This document shows positions 17,101-26,518 of a DNA stretch of 64,000 nucleotides, in pieces. A program made the translations under genes and the position numbers. Positions within the stretch are counted from its first letter, which is position 1; each line of letters opens with the position of its first letter. The DNA comes from Agrobacterium tumefaciens. Lineage in GTDB: Bacteria > Pseudomonadota > Alphaproteobacteria > Rhizobiales > Rhizobiaceae. The stretch covers positions 1,612,001 to 1,676,000 of the forward strand of contig CP048485.1 of the NCBI GenBank assembly GCA_025560025.1. The letters are read 5' to 3'. The notes below the pieces were generated by a model, which saw only the letters and a program-made list of their open reading frames with translations, had not been told where the DNA came from and made no database searches.

Positions 17101-18296
17101 AACAGCGAATTGAACATCGCTTCCGCCGAATCCATGGTCGGCGGTTCACCCGGACGCATGACACGGTAGATGTCGAACAGCGCTTCCTGGCGGTTCTGGT
17201 TCTTGTCGGCCGAGAGCGTGTTGCGGATATAGGCGCCAACATTGACGTGGTCGATGTTGAGGACCGGAATCTCGTCAAAGCCCGACTGAAGAATGAGACC
17301 GAGCGTCTTCTCGTCGATTTCGTCGCCGGCTTCGAGATAGATCTCACCCGTCGAGTAGTTGACGATGTCTTCGGCTAGGAAGTTGCCGTAGAGGTCTTCG
17401 TCGGTCGCCTTCAGGGCCTTGAGACCCTTCTCCGTCAGCTGGCGGATAAGGCGCGGGGTCAGCTTCTTGCCGCCTTCGACAACGACTTCGCCGGTATCGG
17501 CGTCGATCATGTCGGTGATGACCTTGGCATTCTTCAGCGCTTCGGGCTGGAACGGAATACGCCAGCCGTCGCCGGAGCGCTCGTAGGTAGCCTTGGTATA
17601 GAAGGTCGACAGGATTTCTTCGCCATCCATGCCAAGCGCCATCAGGAGCGAGGTCACGGGCAGCTTGCGGCGGCGGTCGATACGCGCATAGACGATGTCC
17701 TTGGCGTCGAACTCGATGTCGAGCCAGGAACCGCGATACGGGATTACGCGTGCGGCGAAAAGCAGCTTGCCGGAAGAATGGCTCTTGCCCTTGTCGTGAT
17801 CGAAGAACACGCCCGGCGAACGGTGCATCTGCGAAACGATGACGCGCTCGGTGCCGTTGACGATGAACGTGCCGTTATTGGTCATGAGCGGCATGTCGCC
17901 CATGTAGACGGACTGTTCCTTGATGTCCTTGATGGACTTCGCGCCTGTATCCTCGTCGATATCGAACACGATGAGGCGCAGCGTCACTTTCAGCGGCGCT
18001 GCATAGGTCAGATCGCGCTGACGGCATTCCTCGACGTCGAACTTCGGCGCTTCGAATTCGTAGGAAACGAATTCGAGCATGGACGCGCCCGAGAAATCGG
18101 TGATCGGGAATACGGATTTGAATACGGCATTCAATCCCTCGTCGGGACGGCCACCCTTGGGCTCGTCAACCATGAGAAACTGGTCATACGAAGCCTTCTG
18201 AACCTCGATGAGGTTCGGCATTTCCGCTACTTCTGGAATTTTGCCGAAAAACTTGCGTACGCGCCTACGACCGTTAAACGAAAGGGTCTGAGCCAT
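14160..18296 (-). CDS. rpoB: DNA-directed RNA polymerase subunit beta
   Basis: This 1378-aa subunit starts [20 protein letters not shown] at 18296, with AAAGGAG 6 nt upstream. A start at 18368 would add 24 unrelated residues. The rifampicin-pocket segment [25 protein letters not shown] carries the usual sensitive-type residues. It closes with the conserved C-terminal region [19 protein letters not shown]. It is separated from rplL by a 262-nt spacer with two hairpins that probably adjust polymerase-to-ribosomal-protein ratios. Confidence 0.98.
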   Translation of the reverse strand: MAQTLSFNGRRRVRKFFGKIPEVAEMPNLIEVQKASYDQFLMVDEPKGGRPDEGLNAVFKSVFPITDFSGASMLEFVSYEFEAPKFDVEECRQRDLTYAAPLKVTLRLIVFDIDEDTGAKSIKDIKEQSVYMGDMPLMTNNGTFIVNGTERVIVSQMHRSPGVFFDHDKGKSHSSGKLLFAARVIPYRGSWLDIEFDAKDIVYARIDRRRKLPVTSLLMALGMDGEEILSTFYTKATYERSGDGWRIPFQPEALKNAKVITDMIDADTGEVVVEGGKKLTPRLIRQLTEKGLKALKATDEDLYGNFLAEDIVNYSTGEIYLEAGDEIDEKTLGLILQSGFDEIPVLNIDHVNVGAYIRNTLSADKNQNRQEALFDIYRVMRPGEPPTMDSAEAMFNSLFFDAERYDLSAVGRVKMNMRLDLDAEDTVRTLRKEDILAVVKMLVELRDGKGEIDDIDNLGNRRVRSVGELMENQYRLGLLRMERAIKERMSSIEIDTVMPQDLINAKPAAAAVREFFGSSQLSQFMDQVNPLSEITHKRRLSALGPGGLTRERAGFEVRDVHPTHYGRICPIETPEGPNIGLINSLATFARVNKYGFIESPYRKIIDGKVTTDVIYLSAMEEAKYYVAQANAELDGEGAFVEEFVVCRHSGEVMLAPRDNINLMDVSPKQLVSVAAALIPFLENDDANRALMGSNMQRQAVPLLRAEAPFVGTGMEPIVARDSGAAIAARRGGVVDQVDATRIVIRATEDLDAGKSGVDIYRLQKFQRSNQNTCVNQRPLVAVGDLISKGDIIADGPSTDLGDLALGRNALVAFMPWNGYNYEDSILMSERIVSDDVFTSIHIEEFEVMARDTKLGPEEITRDIPNVSEEALKNLDEAGIVYIGAEVQPGDILVGKITPKGESPMTPEEKLLRAIFGEKASDVRDTSMRMPPGTFGTVVEVRVFNRHGVEKDERAMAIEREEIERLAKDRDDEQAILDRNVYGRLIDMLRGHVSIAGPKGFKKGVELSNAVVSEYPRSQWWMFAVEDEKAQSELEALRGQYDESKSRLEQRFMDKVEKVQRGDEMPPGVMKMVKVFVAVKRKIQPGDKMAGRHGNKGVVSRIVPVEDMPFLEDGTHVDICLNPLGVPSRMNVGQILETHLAWACAGMGKKIGEMLEEYRKTMDISELRTELTEIYASESHDEVQRFDDESLVKLAEEAKRGVSIATPVFDGAHEPDVAAMLKKAGLHESGQSVLYDGRTGEPFDRKVTVGYMYMIKLNHLVDDKIHARSIGPYSLVTQQPLGGKAQFGGQRFGEMEVWALEAYGAAYTLQEMLTVKSDDVAGRTKVYEAIVRGDDTFEAGIPESFNVLVKEMRSLGLSVELENSKIENQPEDQLPDAAE

Positions 18297-18457
18297 CGTC
18301 GCTCCTTTAAAATTGCATCCGGGCCTGCAACGGACGGGAACCGATGGCCAGTCGACCCCGTCAAGCAATGGGTATCATCAATCTCGTTCCACATCCCGGA
18401 TCGATCAGGCCGGATTGCCTAGATGAGCCGGTTCGGAACCATTCTCTTGAAGAACCC

Positions 18458-18495
18458 ATTACCCAAAAGCCGTTTTCAAGCGGCTTTTGGGTAAT
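18458..18495 (-). other. 15-bp perfect hairpin between rplL and rpoB
   Basis: ATTACCCAAAAGCCG (18458-18472) and CGGCTTTTGGGTAAT (18481-18495) are exact inverted repeats around an 8-nt loop. No T run follows on the transcribed strand, so it is more likely an RNase III-type processing site than a terminator. A processing site is known at the same place in the enterobacterial rplJL-rpoBC operon; its function here is inferred. Confidence 0.6.
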
Positions 18496-18520
18496 AAGTT
18501 TTAAAAACGATAACGACGGA

Positions 18521-18539
18521 AAGGGGCTTGAAGCCCCTT
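18521..18539 (-). terminator. attenuator-like hairpin just after rplL
   Basis: AAGGGGCT (18521-18528) and AGCCCCTT (18532-18539) form a compact stem 20 nt downstream of the rplL stop. The minus strand then reads TCCGTCGTTATCGTTTTT, so the U run is displaced. This would make a leaky terminator, allowing part of the transcripts to continue to rpoB. Confidence 0.5.
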
Positions 18540-18558
18540 CCCGCCAGCAATCGCAAGA

Positions 18559-18936
18559 TTACTTAACGTCAACCTTAGCGCCTGCGTCCTCAAGCTTCTT
18601 CTTGAGATCGGCAGCTTCAGCCTTGGAAACGGCTTCCTTGACCGGCTTCGGAGCGCCTTCAACGAGGTCCTTAGCTTCCTTCAGGCCGAGGCCCGTGATA
18701 GCGCGAACTTCCTTGATGACGTTGATCTTGTTGGCGCCAGCGTCAACCAGGATCACGTCGAATTCAGTCTTTTCTTCTTCAACAGCAGCAGCAACGCCAG
18801 CACCGCCAGCAGCAGCAACAGCTACCGGAGCAGCAGCGGAAACGCCCCACTTTTCTTCAAGAAGCTTCGACAGTTCTGCAGCTTCCAGAACGGTCAGGGT
18901 GGAGAGGTCTTCAACGATCTTTGCGAGATCAGCCAT
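18559..18936 (-). CDS. rplL: 50S ribosomal protein L7/L12
   Basis: This 125-aa protein starts [20 protein letters not shown]. It has the N-terminal dimerisation helices, an Ala-rich flexible hinge (about residues 36-50) and the globular C-terminal domain with [20 protein letters not shown] and [20 protein letters not shown]. It forms the stalk that recruits translation GTPases. It follows rplJ by 59 nt. Confidence 0.98.
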   Translation of the reverse strand: MADLAKIVEDLSTLTVLEAAELSKLLEEKWGVSAAAPVAVAAAGGAGVAAAVEEEKTEFDVILVDAGANKINVIKEVRAITGLGLKEAKDLVEGAPKPVKEAVSKAEAADLKKKLEDAGAKVDVK

Positions 18937-18995
18937 TTTGATAGTTCCTTTTGTTCAGTTCGAACCAGTTTGAATATTTACAGCGAAAAACCGCC

Positions 18996-19514
18996 TTAAG
19001 CGGCTTCGTCCTTCTTGGCGTAAGCCGAGAACACCCGAGCCAGCTGGCTTGCAGGTGCGGCGACAACCGTAGCGACGCGAGTTGCCGGGGCATTGAGAAG
19101 GCCCAGCAGCTTTGCGCGCAGCTCGTCCAGCGAAGGCAGGGTCGCAAGCGACTTGACTGCTTCGGCATTGAGCGTGGTTGCACCCATGGCGCCACCGAGA
19201 ACAACGACCTTGTCGTTGGTCTTGGCGAAATCCATGACGACTTTCGGAGCGATCATCGGGTCGACGCTGTATGCAATCAGCGTCTGGCCCTTGAAGAGAT
19301 CTGTCATCCCTTCCGACTCCGTGCCCTGAAGAGCGATCTTGGCCAGGCGGTTCTTCGCGACCTTGACGGTGCCTCCGGCAGCGCGCATCTTCGAACGGAA
19401 GTCGTTCATCTGCGCAACGGTGACACCAGCATAGTGGGCCACGACAACCGAACCGGAAGCCTTGAAGACTTCGTTCAGCTCCGTGACGAATTCGCGTTTT
19501 TCCGCTCTTTCCAC
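18996..19514 (-). CDS. rplJ: 50S ribosomal protein L10 (GTG start)
   Basis: The protein is 172 aa when started at the GTG at 19514, giving [20 protein letters not shown] with a TGGAGA ribosome-binding site 6 nt upstream. The longer in-frame start at 19661 adds 49 residues, including several cysteines, that are not part of L10 and overlap the leader. L10 anchors L7/L12 to the ribosome. In other bacteria the L10-(L12)4 complex represses its own mRNA leader. The conserved [20 protein letters not shown] segment is present. Confidence 0.97.
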   Translation of the reverse strand: MERAEKREFVTELNEVFKASGSVVVAHYAGVTVAQMNDFRSKMRAAGGTVKVAKNRLAKIALQGTESEGMTDLFKGQTLIAYSVDPMIAPKVVMDFAKTNDKVVVLGGAMGATTLNAEAVKSLATLPSLDELRAKLLGLLNAPATRVATVVAAPASQLARVFSAYAKKDEAA

Positions 19515-19869
19515 TGTCTGTCTCCAGTAGACGGGAACACAACATGTGAACCCGTCGGGTTTGCCTTTGCCCCAAGGGACCTTTTTACAAAGATCCCGAG
19601 CGACGCTCGAGGATCCTGTCCCCCGCTCTGTCGCCGCAAACGGCTTCAGGCACAGGCACACCAGGTTCGAACCGGACAGTCAGGCATCGTTTCGATGCCT
19701 CAAATCCAGCCTCACCCGTCTCATGCAGGTTGAATGATTAAGGCCAGGTCCCGAAAGACATGGCCACCCGCAATCTCGGACAGGAGTTCCGGGTTTCCCC
19801 GGAAATCTCCGGCTCCTGGGAGCCGGAAATTCTTGTATTCACACTTCCCTTGGGAAGCGCGAGAATTGA
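19515..19869 (-). promoter_or_regulatory. rplA-rplJ spacer, candidate L10 leader with tandem hairpins
   Basis: This 355-nt spacer is in the position of the autoregulatory L10 leader. Next to rplA it has two tandem perfect stems: TTCCGGG-TTTC-CCCGGAA (19787-19804) and TCCGGCTCC-TG-GGAGCCGGA (19808-19827). Neither is followed by a U run on the minus strand, so a simple terminator is unlikely. Further toward rplJ is the imperfect stem GCATCGTTTCGATGC (19684-19698). I could not confirm the kink-turn consensus by eye, so the leader call rests on position and structure only. Confidence 0.4.
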
Positions 19870-20565
19870 TTAAGCGGTAACCGACGAAGGGTCGATCTTG
19901 ACGCCCGGCCCCATGGTCGAGGAAATCGCGACGCGCTTGACGTAGTTGCCCTTGGCACCGGTCGGCTTTGCCTTGATGACGGCATCGGCGAAAGCCTTGA
20001 TGTTTTCTTCAAGAGCCTTGGCGTCAAACGAAGCCTTGCCAACGCCAGCATGTACGATACCGGCCTTTTCGACGCGGAACTCGACAGCGCCGCCCTTGGA
20101 CGCCTTGACGGCGCCGGCAACATCCATCGTCACCGTACCGACCTTCGGGTTCGGCATCATGCCACGCGGGCCGAGTACCTTGCCGAGACGGCCGACGAGC
20201 GGCATCATGTCCGGGGTCGCGATGCAACGATCGAAGTCGATCTTGCCGCCCTGAACGATTTCAACCAGTTCTTCTGCACCAACAACGTCAGCGCCAGCAG
20301 CCGTGGCTTCATCAGCCTTGGCGCCACGGGCGAAAACGGCGACGCGAACGTCACGGCCGGTGCCGTTCGGCAGGTTGACAACGCCACGAACCATCTGGTC
20401 CGCATGGCGCGGGTCAACGCCGAGGTTCATCGAAACTTCAACGGTTTCGTCGAACTTGGCGACAGCACGTTCCTTGACCATCGAAATGGCGTCGGTGAGA
20501 ACGTAAAGCTTGTTGGGATCCACGCCTTCGCGGATCTTCTGAATGCGCTTTGCTACCTTGGCCAT
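19870..20565 (-). CDS. rplA: 50S ribosomal protein L1
   Basis: This 231-aa protein starts [20 protein letters not shown]. The ATG at 20565 lies 2 nt after the rplK stop, and TAGGTTGA inside the rplK end acts as ribosome-binding site, so translation is coupled. The signature [19 protein letters not shown] is present. L1 forms the mobile stalk at the E site and classically represses the L11-L1 mRNA. Confidence 0.98.
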   Translation of the reverse strand: MAKVAKRIQKIREGVDPNKLYVLTDAISMVKERAVAKFDETVEVSMNLGVDPRHADQMVRGVVNLPNGTGRDVRVAVFARGAKADEATAAGADVVGAEELVEIVQGGKIDFDRCIATPDMMPLVGRLGKVLGPRGMMPNPKVGTVTMDVAGAVKASKGGAVEFRVEKAGIVHAGVGKASFDAKALEENIKAFADAVIKAKPTGAKGNYVKRVAISSTMGPGVKIDPSSVTA

Positions 20566-20567
20566 GA

Positions 20568-20999
20568 TCAACCTACCACTTCCAGGCCCATGGCGCGGGC
20601 AGAGCCCTCAACCATTGCCATTGCGCCTTCGATGTCGGCTGCGTTCAGATCCTTCATCTTGGCTTCAGCGATCGTCTTGACCTGAGCCTTGGTGATGGAG
20701 CCGACCTTGGCGCCCTTGCCAGGCGTCTTGGAACCGGAGGTGATCTTTGCTTCCTTCTTCAGCCAATAGGTCATCGGCGGCTGCTTCATGACGAAGGTGA
20801 AGGACTTGTCCTGGTAATAGGTGATGACGACCGGGATCGGCATACCCTTTTCCATTTCCTGCGTGGCGGCATTGAACGCCTTGCAGAATTCCATGATGTT
20901 AATGCCACGCTGACCAAGTGCCGGACCGATCGGCGGGGACGGATTGGCCGCCCCGGCCTTTACCTGCAACTTGAGCTGGCCTGCAACTTTCTTAGCCAT
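20568..20999 (-). CDS. rplK: 50S ribosomal protein L11
   Basis: This 143-aa protein starts [20 protein letters not shown], with the thiostrepton-loop residues [20 protein letters not shown] and the C-terminal RNA-binding domain ([20 protein letters not shown]). L11 is part of the GTPase-associated centre and is needed for RelA-type stringent signalling. It is 144 nt downstream of nusG; that spacer holds one CCGGCTT..AAGCCGG stem. Confidence 0.98.
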   Translation of the reverse strand: MAKKVAGQLKLQVKAGAANPSPPIGPALGQRGINIMEFCKAFNAATQEMEKGMPIPVVITYYQDKSFTFVMKQPPMTYWLKKEAKITSGSKTPGKGAKVGSITKAQVKTIAEAKMKDLNAADIEGAMAMVEGSARAMGLEVVG

Positions 21000-21143
21000 A
21001 TCTCTCTGCCTTTCAATTCAAACCGGTTACCCGGCTTCTCTTAAGCCGGATTGCTCCGGCGGCTGCGGTTGCGTGGTGCGGCGCCCTGCCCCGGCTTAAA
21101 GAGCCAGTTAGCCTTCCACGCGCTTGGGGCTTTACCCCGCCAA

Positions 21144-21674
21144 TCAGACCTTTTCGACCTGATTGTATTCCAGCTCGACCGGCGTAGCGCGGCCGAAGAT
21201 CGACACTTCCACCTTCAGGCGCGAACGCTCCTCGTCGACATCCTGAACCACGCCGTTGAACGACGCGAACGGACCGTCGGAAACGCGAACCTGCTCGCCG
21301 ATCTCGAACGAAACCGAAGACTTCGGACGCTCGACACCTTCCTGGACCTGACCGAGGATACGCTCGGCTTCATAATCGGGAATCGGAACAGGCTTGCTGT
21401 CCGAACCGAGGAAACCGGTTACCTTCGGCGTGTTCTTGATGAGGTGATAGGCCTCATCCGTCAGGTTGGCGCGCACCAGCACGTAACCTGGAAAGAACTT
21501 GCGCTCGCTGTCGACCTTGCGGCCGCGACGCACCTCGACAACCTTTTCGGTCGGCACGAGGATTTTCTCGAAAAGATGATCAAGACCCTTCTGACGGGCC
21601 TTCTCTTCGATCGACTCCGCGACCTTCTTTTCGAAATTCGAATAGGCGTGAACGATATACCAGCGCGCTGCCAT
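21144..21674 (-). CDS. nusG: transcription termination/antitermination factor NusG
   Basis: This 176-aa protein begins MAARWYIVHAYSNFEKKVAE (NGN domain) and ends with the KOW domain (GEQVRVSDGPFASFNGVVQD, then VDEERSRLKVEVSIFGR). It binds RNA polymerase and links it to Rho or to the ribosome via S10. It follows secE by 21 nt, the usual secE-nusG pair. Confidence 0.98.
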   Translation of the reverse strand: MAARWYIVHAYSNFEKKVAESIEEKARQKGLDHLFEKILVPTEKVVEVRRGRKVDSERKFFPGYVLVRANLTDEAYHLIKNTPKVTGFLGSDSKPVPIPDYEAERILGQVQEGVERPKSSVSFEIGEQVRVSDGPFASFNGVVQDVDEERSRLKVEVSIFGRATPVELEYNQVEKV

Positions 21675-21695
21675 TTTTATTCTCCGTTCAATTCG

Positions 21696-21896
21696 TTACC
21701 GACCGACGTTCAGCACGAGGCTGAGCAGCCAGCCGATGAGCTGGTCAGCAGCAAAAAAGAACAGAGCCGCAAAAATGACCATCACCAGCACCATTGCCGT
21801 CGAAATCATGGTCTCGCGGCGCGACGGCCAAGTGATCTTTGACGCTTCGGCGCGAACCTGCTGCAGAAACGTAAACGGATTGGTTTTGGATGCCAT
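21696..21896 (-). CDS. secE: preprotein translocase subunit SecE
   Basis: This 66-aa protein starts MASKTNPFTFLQQVRAEASK at 21896; the frame extends upstream only through a TTG. It is the short, single-membrane-helix form found in most bacteria: the amphipathic KITWPSRRETMISTAMVLVM segment followed by one hydrophobic helix. It stabilises SecY in the translocon. The tRNA-Trp gene lies 186 nt upstream on the same strand, a common arrangement. Confidence 0.96.
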   Translation of the reverse strand: MASKTNPFTFLQQVRAEASKITWPSRRETMISTAMVLVMVIFAALFFFAADQLIGWLLSLVLNVGR

Positions 21897-22082
21897 TGAC
21901 TGCCCACGCAATTACGGCGCGTAAAGCCGATACTGATCAGCCCCACGCACCGCGTGTCTGTTTTGACCTTACATAAACGCCGATTCCCTTTTTAACAAGA
22001 GGAAATCGACATTCGGCGAAATTCGCCGGAAATCCGGCACCCATCTGCCATGCAGCGAGGATCCGCGCTTGCGAATGGAAAG

Positions 22083-22158
22083 TGGCAGGGGCAGAGGGGC
22101 TCGAACCCCCGACCTGCGGTTTTGGAGACCGCCGCTCTACCAGCTGAGCTATACCCCT
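22083..22158 (-). tRNA. tRNA-Trp (CCA anticodon)
   Basis: Reading the minus strand gives a 76-nt cloverleaf beginning AGGGGTATAGCTCAGC and ending CTGCCCCTGCCA, with the CCA encoded. The acceptor arm AGGGGTA pairs with TGCCCCT (one G-T). The anticodon loop is TCTCCAAAA with CCA at its centre. It stands upstream of secE, as in many bacteria. Confidence 0.97.
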
Positions 22159-22351
22159 TCGAACCAGAACCGACCGCGAAAATCGCTTGGCCAATTCGGT
22201 ATGCGCTCCTTTAAGGTGCAGGGAAAAGAATGGCAAGTGTGTTTTTTGTTTTTTCACATTGTCTGGCAAAATACACCGACACGCCCCCCCTACCCCACAA
22301 GGCACAATGCCTATTCCCTTGATCTCTTTGACGATCTCGACAGGAAATCTC

Positions 22352-22939
22352 ATGAGTATTTATCTGGTCCGTCATGGCCAAACCGAATTTAACGCCGTCC
22401 AGCGCTGGCAGGGCCAGGTCGATTCGCCTTTAACGGAACTGGGACGCCAGCAGGCGGCCCGCGTGGGGCACAGGCTCGCCGCCATGACAAGAACCGATGA
22501 AGTGCATATTTTTTCCAGCCCGCTCGGACGGGCAAGGCAGACCTGCGAGATCATAGCCGGTGAGATTAAAATCATCCACGGCATCACTCTCGATCCCGGC
22601 TTGATGGAGGTTGGCATGGGCGCATGGGACGGCATGACGGATTACGAGATAGATTATGAATATCCCGGCATGCGTAACGGGCTGGATCGACATGAATGGT
22701 TCTTCCACGCGCCAGGCGGTGAGACATTCGAAAAAATGACAAGCCGGGTGGCCCGCAGCCTGGAGACCATACAGCAGAGACAGGCTCGCGATGCGATCGT
22801 CATCTGCCATGGCATCACCAGCCGCCTGTTACGCGGCGTCTATGCGAACCTTCCAAAGGAGGAAGCATTGCGCCTTGATGTGCCGCAGGACGCATTCTTC
22901 CATCTCAAGGACGGCGATATCGTCCGCATCGATTGCTGA
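22352..22939 (+). CDS. histidine phosphatase family protein (phosphoglycerate-mutase-like)
   Basis: This 195-aa protein is read from the ATG at 22352 (AGGAAA upstream); a longer frame from 22187 crosses the tRNA flank and is not used. The catalytic RHG motif is at residues 7-9 (YLVRHGQTEFN). The other conserved pieces are SPLGRARQTCEII, PGGETFEKMTSR and the second histidine in VICHGITSRLLRG. The family includes phosphoglycerate mutases, sugar phosphatases and cobalamin-phosphate phosphatases, and the sequence alone does not select the substrate. It sits in inverted orientation between tRNA-Trp/secE and tufB. Confidence 0.85.
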   Translation: MSIYLVRHGQTEFNAVQRWQGQVDSPLTELGRQQAARVGHRLAAMTRTDEVHIFSSPLGRARQTCEIIAGEIKIIHGITLDPGLMEVGMGAWDGMTDYEIDYEYPGMRNGLDRHEWFFHAPGGETFEKMTSRVARSLETIQQRQARDAIVICHGITSRLLRGVYANLPKEEALRLDVPQDAFFHLKDGDIVRIDC

Positions 22940-22954
22940 GCCATTTCAGACAAC

Positions 22955-22984
22955 AAAAAACCCCGCCGTTTCCAGCGGGGTTTT
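22955..22984. terminator. bidirectional terminator between the phosphatase gene and tufB
   Basis: CCCCGC (22961-22966) and GCGGGG (22975-22980) pair around an 8-nt loop, with AAAAAA to the left and TTTT to the right. It serves both the plus-strand phosphatase gene and the minus-strand tufB, whose stop is 25 nt away. Confidence 0.8.
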
Positions 22985-23008
22985 CCTCAATCCCTTGCGG
23001 GTTTGAAA

Positions 23009-24184
<1,176 letters not shown>

Positions 24185-24242
24185 GTGAATTGCTTCCTGT
24201 GAACGTGAAGTAGTTTCCCCGGCGTACCGGTTTGGTGTCGCC

Positions 24243-24271
24243 GTTTAAGGCTTTGTAAGCGAATGCGCAAG
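24243..24271 (-). promoter_or_regulatory. candidate promoter of tufB
   Basis: On the minus strand CTTGCG (24271-24266) and TTAAAC (24248-24243) are 17 nt apart, about 60 nt upstream of the tufB ATG. The layout resembles the candidate S10 promoter (CTTGAA-N17-GTAAAC). Confidence 0.4.
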
Positions 24272-24590
24272 ACTTAATTGTGAAAGCGCCTGCGCGCGCG
24301 CTTCAAGCGTGCCCCGAGGCCCGTATATGGTGTGTTGTTTGCGACATTCAAACCCTTGGAAGGATGACGTGGATGCAAGCCGAGGGGAGCGCCTTTCCAC
24401 CATTGCCGATCACTAATTAAGATATTTCCATCACAACTTCTTTACCTGCACCGTCATGATGGCTTAAGGACAGTCCATCGCCGGGGGGGGGAGACGGGCG
24501 ATCGCAATGCGGCGCCGGGCGCGCCATCCCATGCCATATCTCGATCCGTCGCTTTCCCGTGCGACCTTCATATGCGTTTCAGGACATCCC
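24272..24590. other. intergenic region upstream of the TerC gene
   Basis: No gene is supported here. The plus strand should contain the TerC promoter and leader. A run of nine or so Gs (about 24483-24491) sits inside an imperfect stem with ATCGCC to its left and GGCGAT to its right. TerC genes elsewhere are often controlled by a manganese (yybP-ykoY) riboswitch, and I looked for its conserved motifs without finding them. Confidence 0.4.
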
Positions 24591-25223
24591 ATGGAAATCT
24601 TCACAGCCGCCGGTTTTACGGCATTCTTGCAGGTCATCGCGATCGATCTGGTTCTGGCGGGCGACAATGCCATTGTCATCGGCCTTGCCGCCGCCGGCCT
24701 GCCCGCACATCTTCGCCGCAAGGCAATCCTCGTCGGCATCATCGCCGCCACGGTGCTGCGCATTGGCTTTGCCGCCGTCACCGTACAGCTTCTGTCCATT
24801 GTCGGCCTGCAACTCTTCGGGGGCCTGCTGCTCGCCTGGGTTTGCTGGAAGATGTGGTCCGAACTGCGTGAAGCCGCCGGCTCCATCGAGGATGAGGTGA
24901 CGGATGACGAGGCCGACCTGACCAAGGGTCACAAGACCTTTTTCCAGGCGGCAACGCAGATCGTCATCGCCGACGTTTCCATGTCGCTGGACAATGTTCT
25001 CGCCGTCGCCGGCGCCGCGCAGGAACATGTCACCGTGCTGATCATCGGCCTTGTTGTGTCGATCGCCCTTATGGGTCTGGCCGCCAACTTCGTTGCCAAG
25101 CTGCTGCACCGCTACCGCTGGATTTCCTATCTCGGCCTGATGGTCATCATCTATGTGGCGCTCAACATGCTTTACCACGGCGTGATTGAGGTCCTGCCCT
25201 ACATCAAGCCTTATTTCGGCTGA
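24591..25223 (+). CDS. TerC-family integral membrane protein
   Basis: This 210-aa protein is started at the ATG at 24591 (AGGA 6 nt upstream); the frame extends further but the extra 28 residues are not family-like. It has about seven hydrophobic helices. The two acidic family motifs lie in predicted membrane segments: AIDLVLAGDNAIVIGLA near residues 17-33 and ADVSMSLDNVLAVAGA in the second half. TerC/Alx proteins are linked to tellurite resistance and to manganese export; the substrate here is inferred only by family. A strong terminator follows. Confidence 0.88.
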   Translation: MEIFTAAGFTAFLQVIAIDLVLAGDNAIVIGLAAAGLPAHLRRKAILVGIIAATVLRIGFAAVTVQLLSIVGLQLFGGLLLAWVCWKMWSELREAAGSIEDEVTDDEADLTKGHKTFFQAATQIVIADVSMSLDNVLAVAGAAQEHVTVLIIGLVVSIALMGLAANFVAKLLHRYRWISYLGLMVIIYVALNMLYHGVIEVLPYIKPYFG

Positions 25224-25250
25224 AGCCGACCAAAGCAACGCAGAACCAAA

Positions 25251-25286
25251 AGGCCCGGGAAACACGGTTTCCCGGGCCTTTTTTTG
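25251..25286 (+). terminator. intrinsic terminator after the TerC gene
   Basis: AGGCCCGGGAAAC (25251-25263) and GTTTCCCGGGCCT (25267-25279) form a perfect 13-bp stem followed by seven Ts, 28 nt after the stop codon. Confidence 0.92.
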
Positions 25287-25465
25287 TGCCATCGGCACCT
25301 CTTTTCCAGCGGCGGGGAATCAGCGGCCGCAAGCGCTGCAACATTCGGAGAAGACAGGGAAATCGCGATTTTTTGCCCATGCATTCTGGCAATTGAGGTC
25401 AGCCACGGGCAAGCCTAGGGAGCTAGTAATAAGTCATAATAATAACAAGAAAGGTAAAGCTGCCA

Positions 25466-25579
25466 ATGGCTTATGACTGGACCGGCGGTCGTACCCGCCG
25501 TCTTCGAAGGGTGAAGCTTGGCGTTGTCGCAAGCTCTCTCATCCTGCTGGCGCTTCTTGCGTCGCTCGTTCTTGGCTGA
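25466..25579 (+). CDS. small single-pass membrane protein, 37 aa
   Basis: An ATG at 25466 opens 37 codons ending TGA at 25579. The protein begins MAYDWTGGRTRRLRRVKLGV, followed by the hydrophobic segment VVASSLILLALLASLVLG. A basic N-terminus followed by one helix predicts an N-in single-span protein. AAAGG lies about 9 nt upstream of the start. The gene stands alone after the TerC terminator. Function is unknown; the helix, start signal and sensible codon use argue that it is real. Confidence 0.6.
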   Translation: MAYDWTGGRTRRLRRVKLGVVASSLILLALLASLVLG

Positions 25580-25672
25580 ACGCGCCGCACGCCCAATTCA
25601 ACGCTGACCGGCGGCATGGCAAGGTTTTCAAAACCGCCCTGCCGCCGCTCCTTTCAGCGCAGGCGTCAGCGA

Positions 25673-26041
25673 TCAGGTTTTCTTCACTTCCACGCAATGA
25701 ACCGGCTGTTTCATGTCCGGATCTGCCATCAAATCGTAGAGATCGGCCTCGTCACCCTTCGACCACCAGACATGGGTGCCACCCTGATATTTGGCGCCCG
25801 AACCTGAAATGACGTTCGCGGCAACGATGACGCCGTCCTTCAGCCCCAGCCTTACGAGGCTGATATCACCAGCATTGAAATAGGTCGCGTCCACCGTGTC
25901 GGTGGCGCATTGATAAACGGTTTCGACCTTTTCGACCGTCGTATCGTTCGGCAGCGGAATCACCATGTCTTCGGCCGAAGCGCTGGAAGCAGCTGCCAAA
26001 GACATGGCGGCGAAACACATGGAGGCGAGAGATTTTTTCAT
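25673..26041 (-). CDS. MliC-family periplasmic lysozyme inhibitor-like protein
   Basis: This 122-aa protein starts MKKSLASMCFAAMSLAAASS at 26041, with AGGAAAGGG upstream. A Sec signal peptide is cleaved near SASA. The mature part has the MliC core: YQCATDTVDATYF, a central SGSGAKYQGGTHVWWSKG and DEADLYDL. The two cysteines (YQC and VHC) can form the family disulphide. MliC/PliC proteins inhibit C-type lysozyme in the periplasm; inhibition by this protein is inferred. Confidence 0.85.
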   Translation of the reverse strand: MKKSLASMCFAAMSLAAASSASAEDMVIPLPNDTTVEKVETVYQCATDTVDATYFNAGDISLVRLGLKDGVIVAANVISGSGAKYQGGTHVWWSKGDEADLYDLMADPDMKQPVHCVEVKKT

Positions 26042-26189
26042 GATGGCCCTTTCCTGATTCGACTTGACCATAGGGACATGTCAGAAAAGCCAAAATGGGG
26101 CCGCCCAACGCCGCACGCGCGAAATTTACGGGCATGTTAGCCGCTGAAACAGCTGATTGTTGATTTCGGTCGAAACGCTACGGCAATTC

Positions 26190-26285
26190 CTACCGAAAGA
26201 GCCAATAAACGACGCCAAGGATAACCGTCCACATCAGCAATGATATGGCAAGCACGGCGAGATAGTTTCGAAATCGTCTGGTCAT
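26190..26285 (-). CDS. possible small membrane protein, 31 aa
   Basis: The minus strand from the ATG at 26285 encodes 31 residues that start MTRRFRNYLAVLAISLLMWT and end VILGVVYWLFR. The product has a basic N-terminus followed by one strongly hydrophobic helix. The upstream GTGGGCGG is a weak ribosome-binding site. The composition resembles other single-span mini-proteins in rhizobia, but its short length keeps the call tentative. Confidence 0.42.
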   Translation of the reverse strand: MTRRFRNYLAVLAISLLMWTVILGVVYWLFR

Positions 26286-26417
26286 CCGCCCACATTACCG
26301 GCCGGCTATCGCGCGACAGCCTCAACCGCTGAATTGCTGGATGCGGGTCAAACCGCAGGATCAACTCTTTCTATCAAGATGCTGAATCGCAGACCATTCG
26401 CAGATTTTACCCGCCCG

Positions 26418-26445
26418 AAAACGGGGTTGCCTGCGGCAAACCCCG
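26418..26445 (-). terminator. terminator of the minus-strand Cys-repeat protein gene
   Basis: On the minus strand CGGGGTTTGCC and GGCAACCCCG (26445-26422) pair with one bulged base around GCA. TTTTC follows directly, 74 nt after the stop codon at 26519. Confidence 0.65.
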
Positions 26446-26518
26446 CCTTTGCCGGCAGGGTTTGCAAAAGTCGTCGCGCCCTGGCGAGTTGACGACGATC
26501 AGCCGTCGTCAGGCCGGA

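Noticed and set aside
24272..24590. Manganese (yybP-ykoY) riboswitch upstream of the TerC gene
   Set aside because: Expected for the family, but the conserved loop motifs could not be found by eye.
26137..26364. 75-aa minus-strand frame
   Set aside because: It overlaps the better-looking 31-aa membrane protein frame and a terminator region, with no start signal or protein-like composition.
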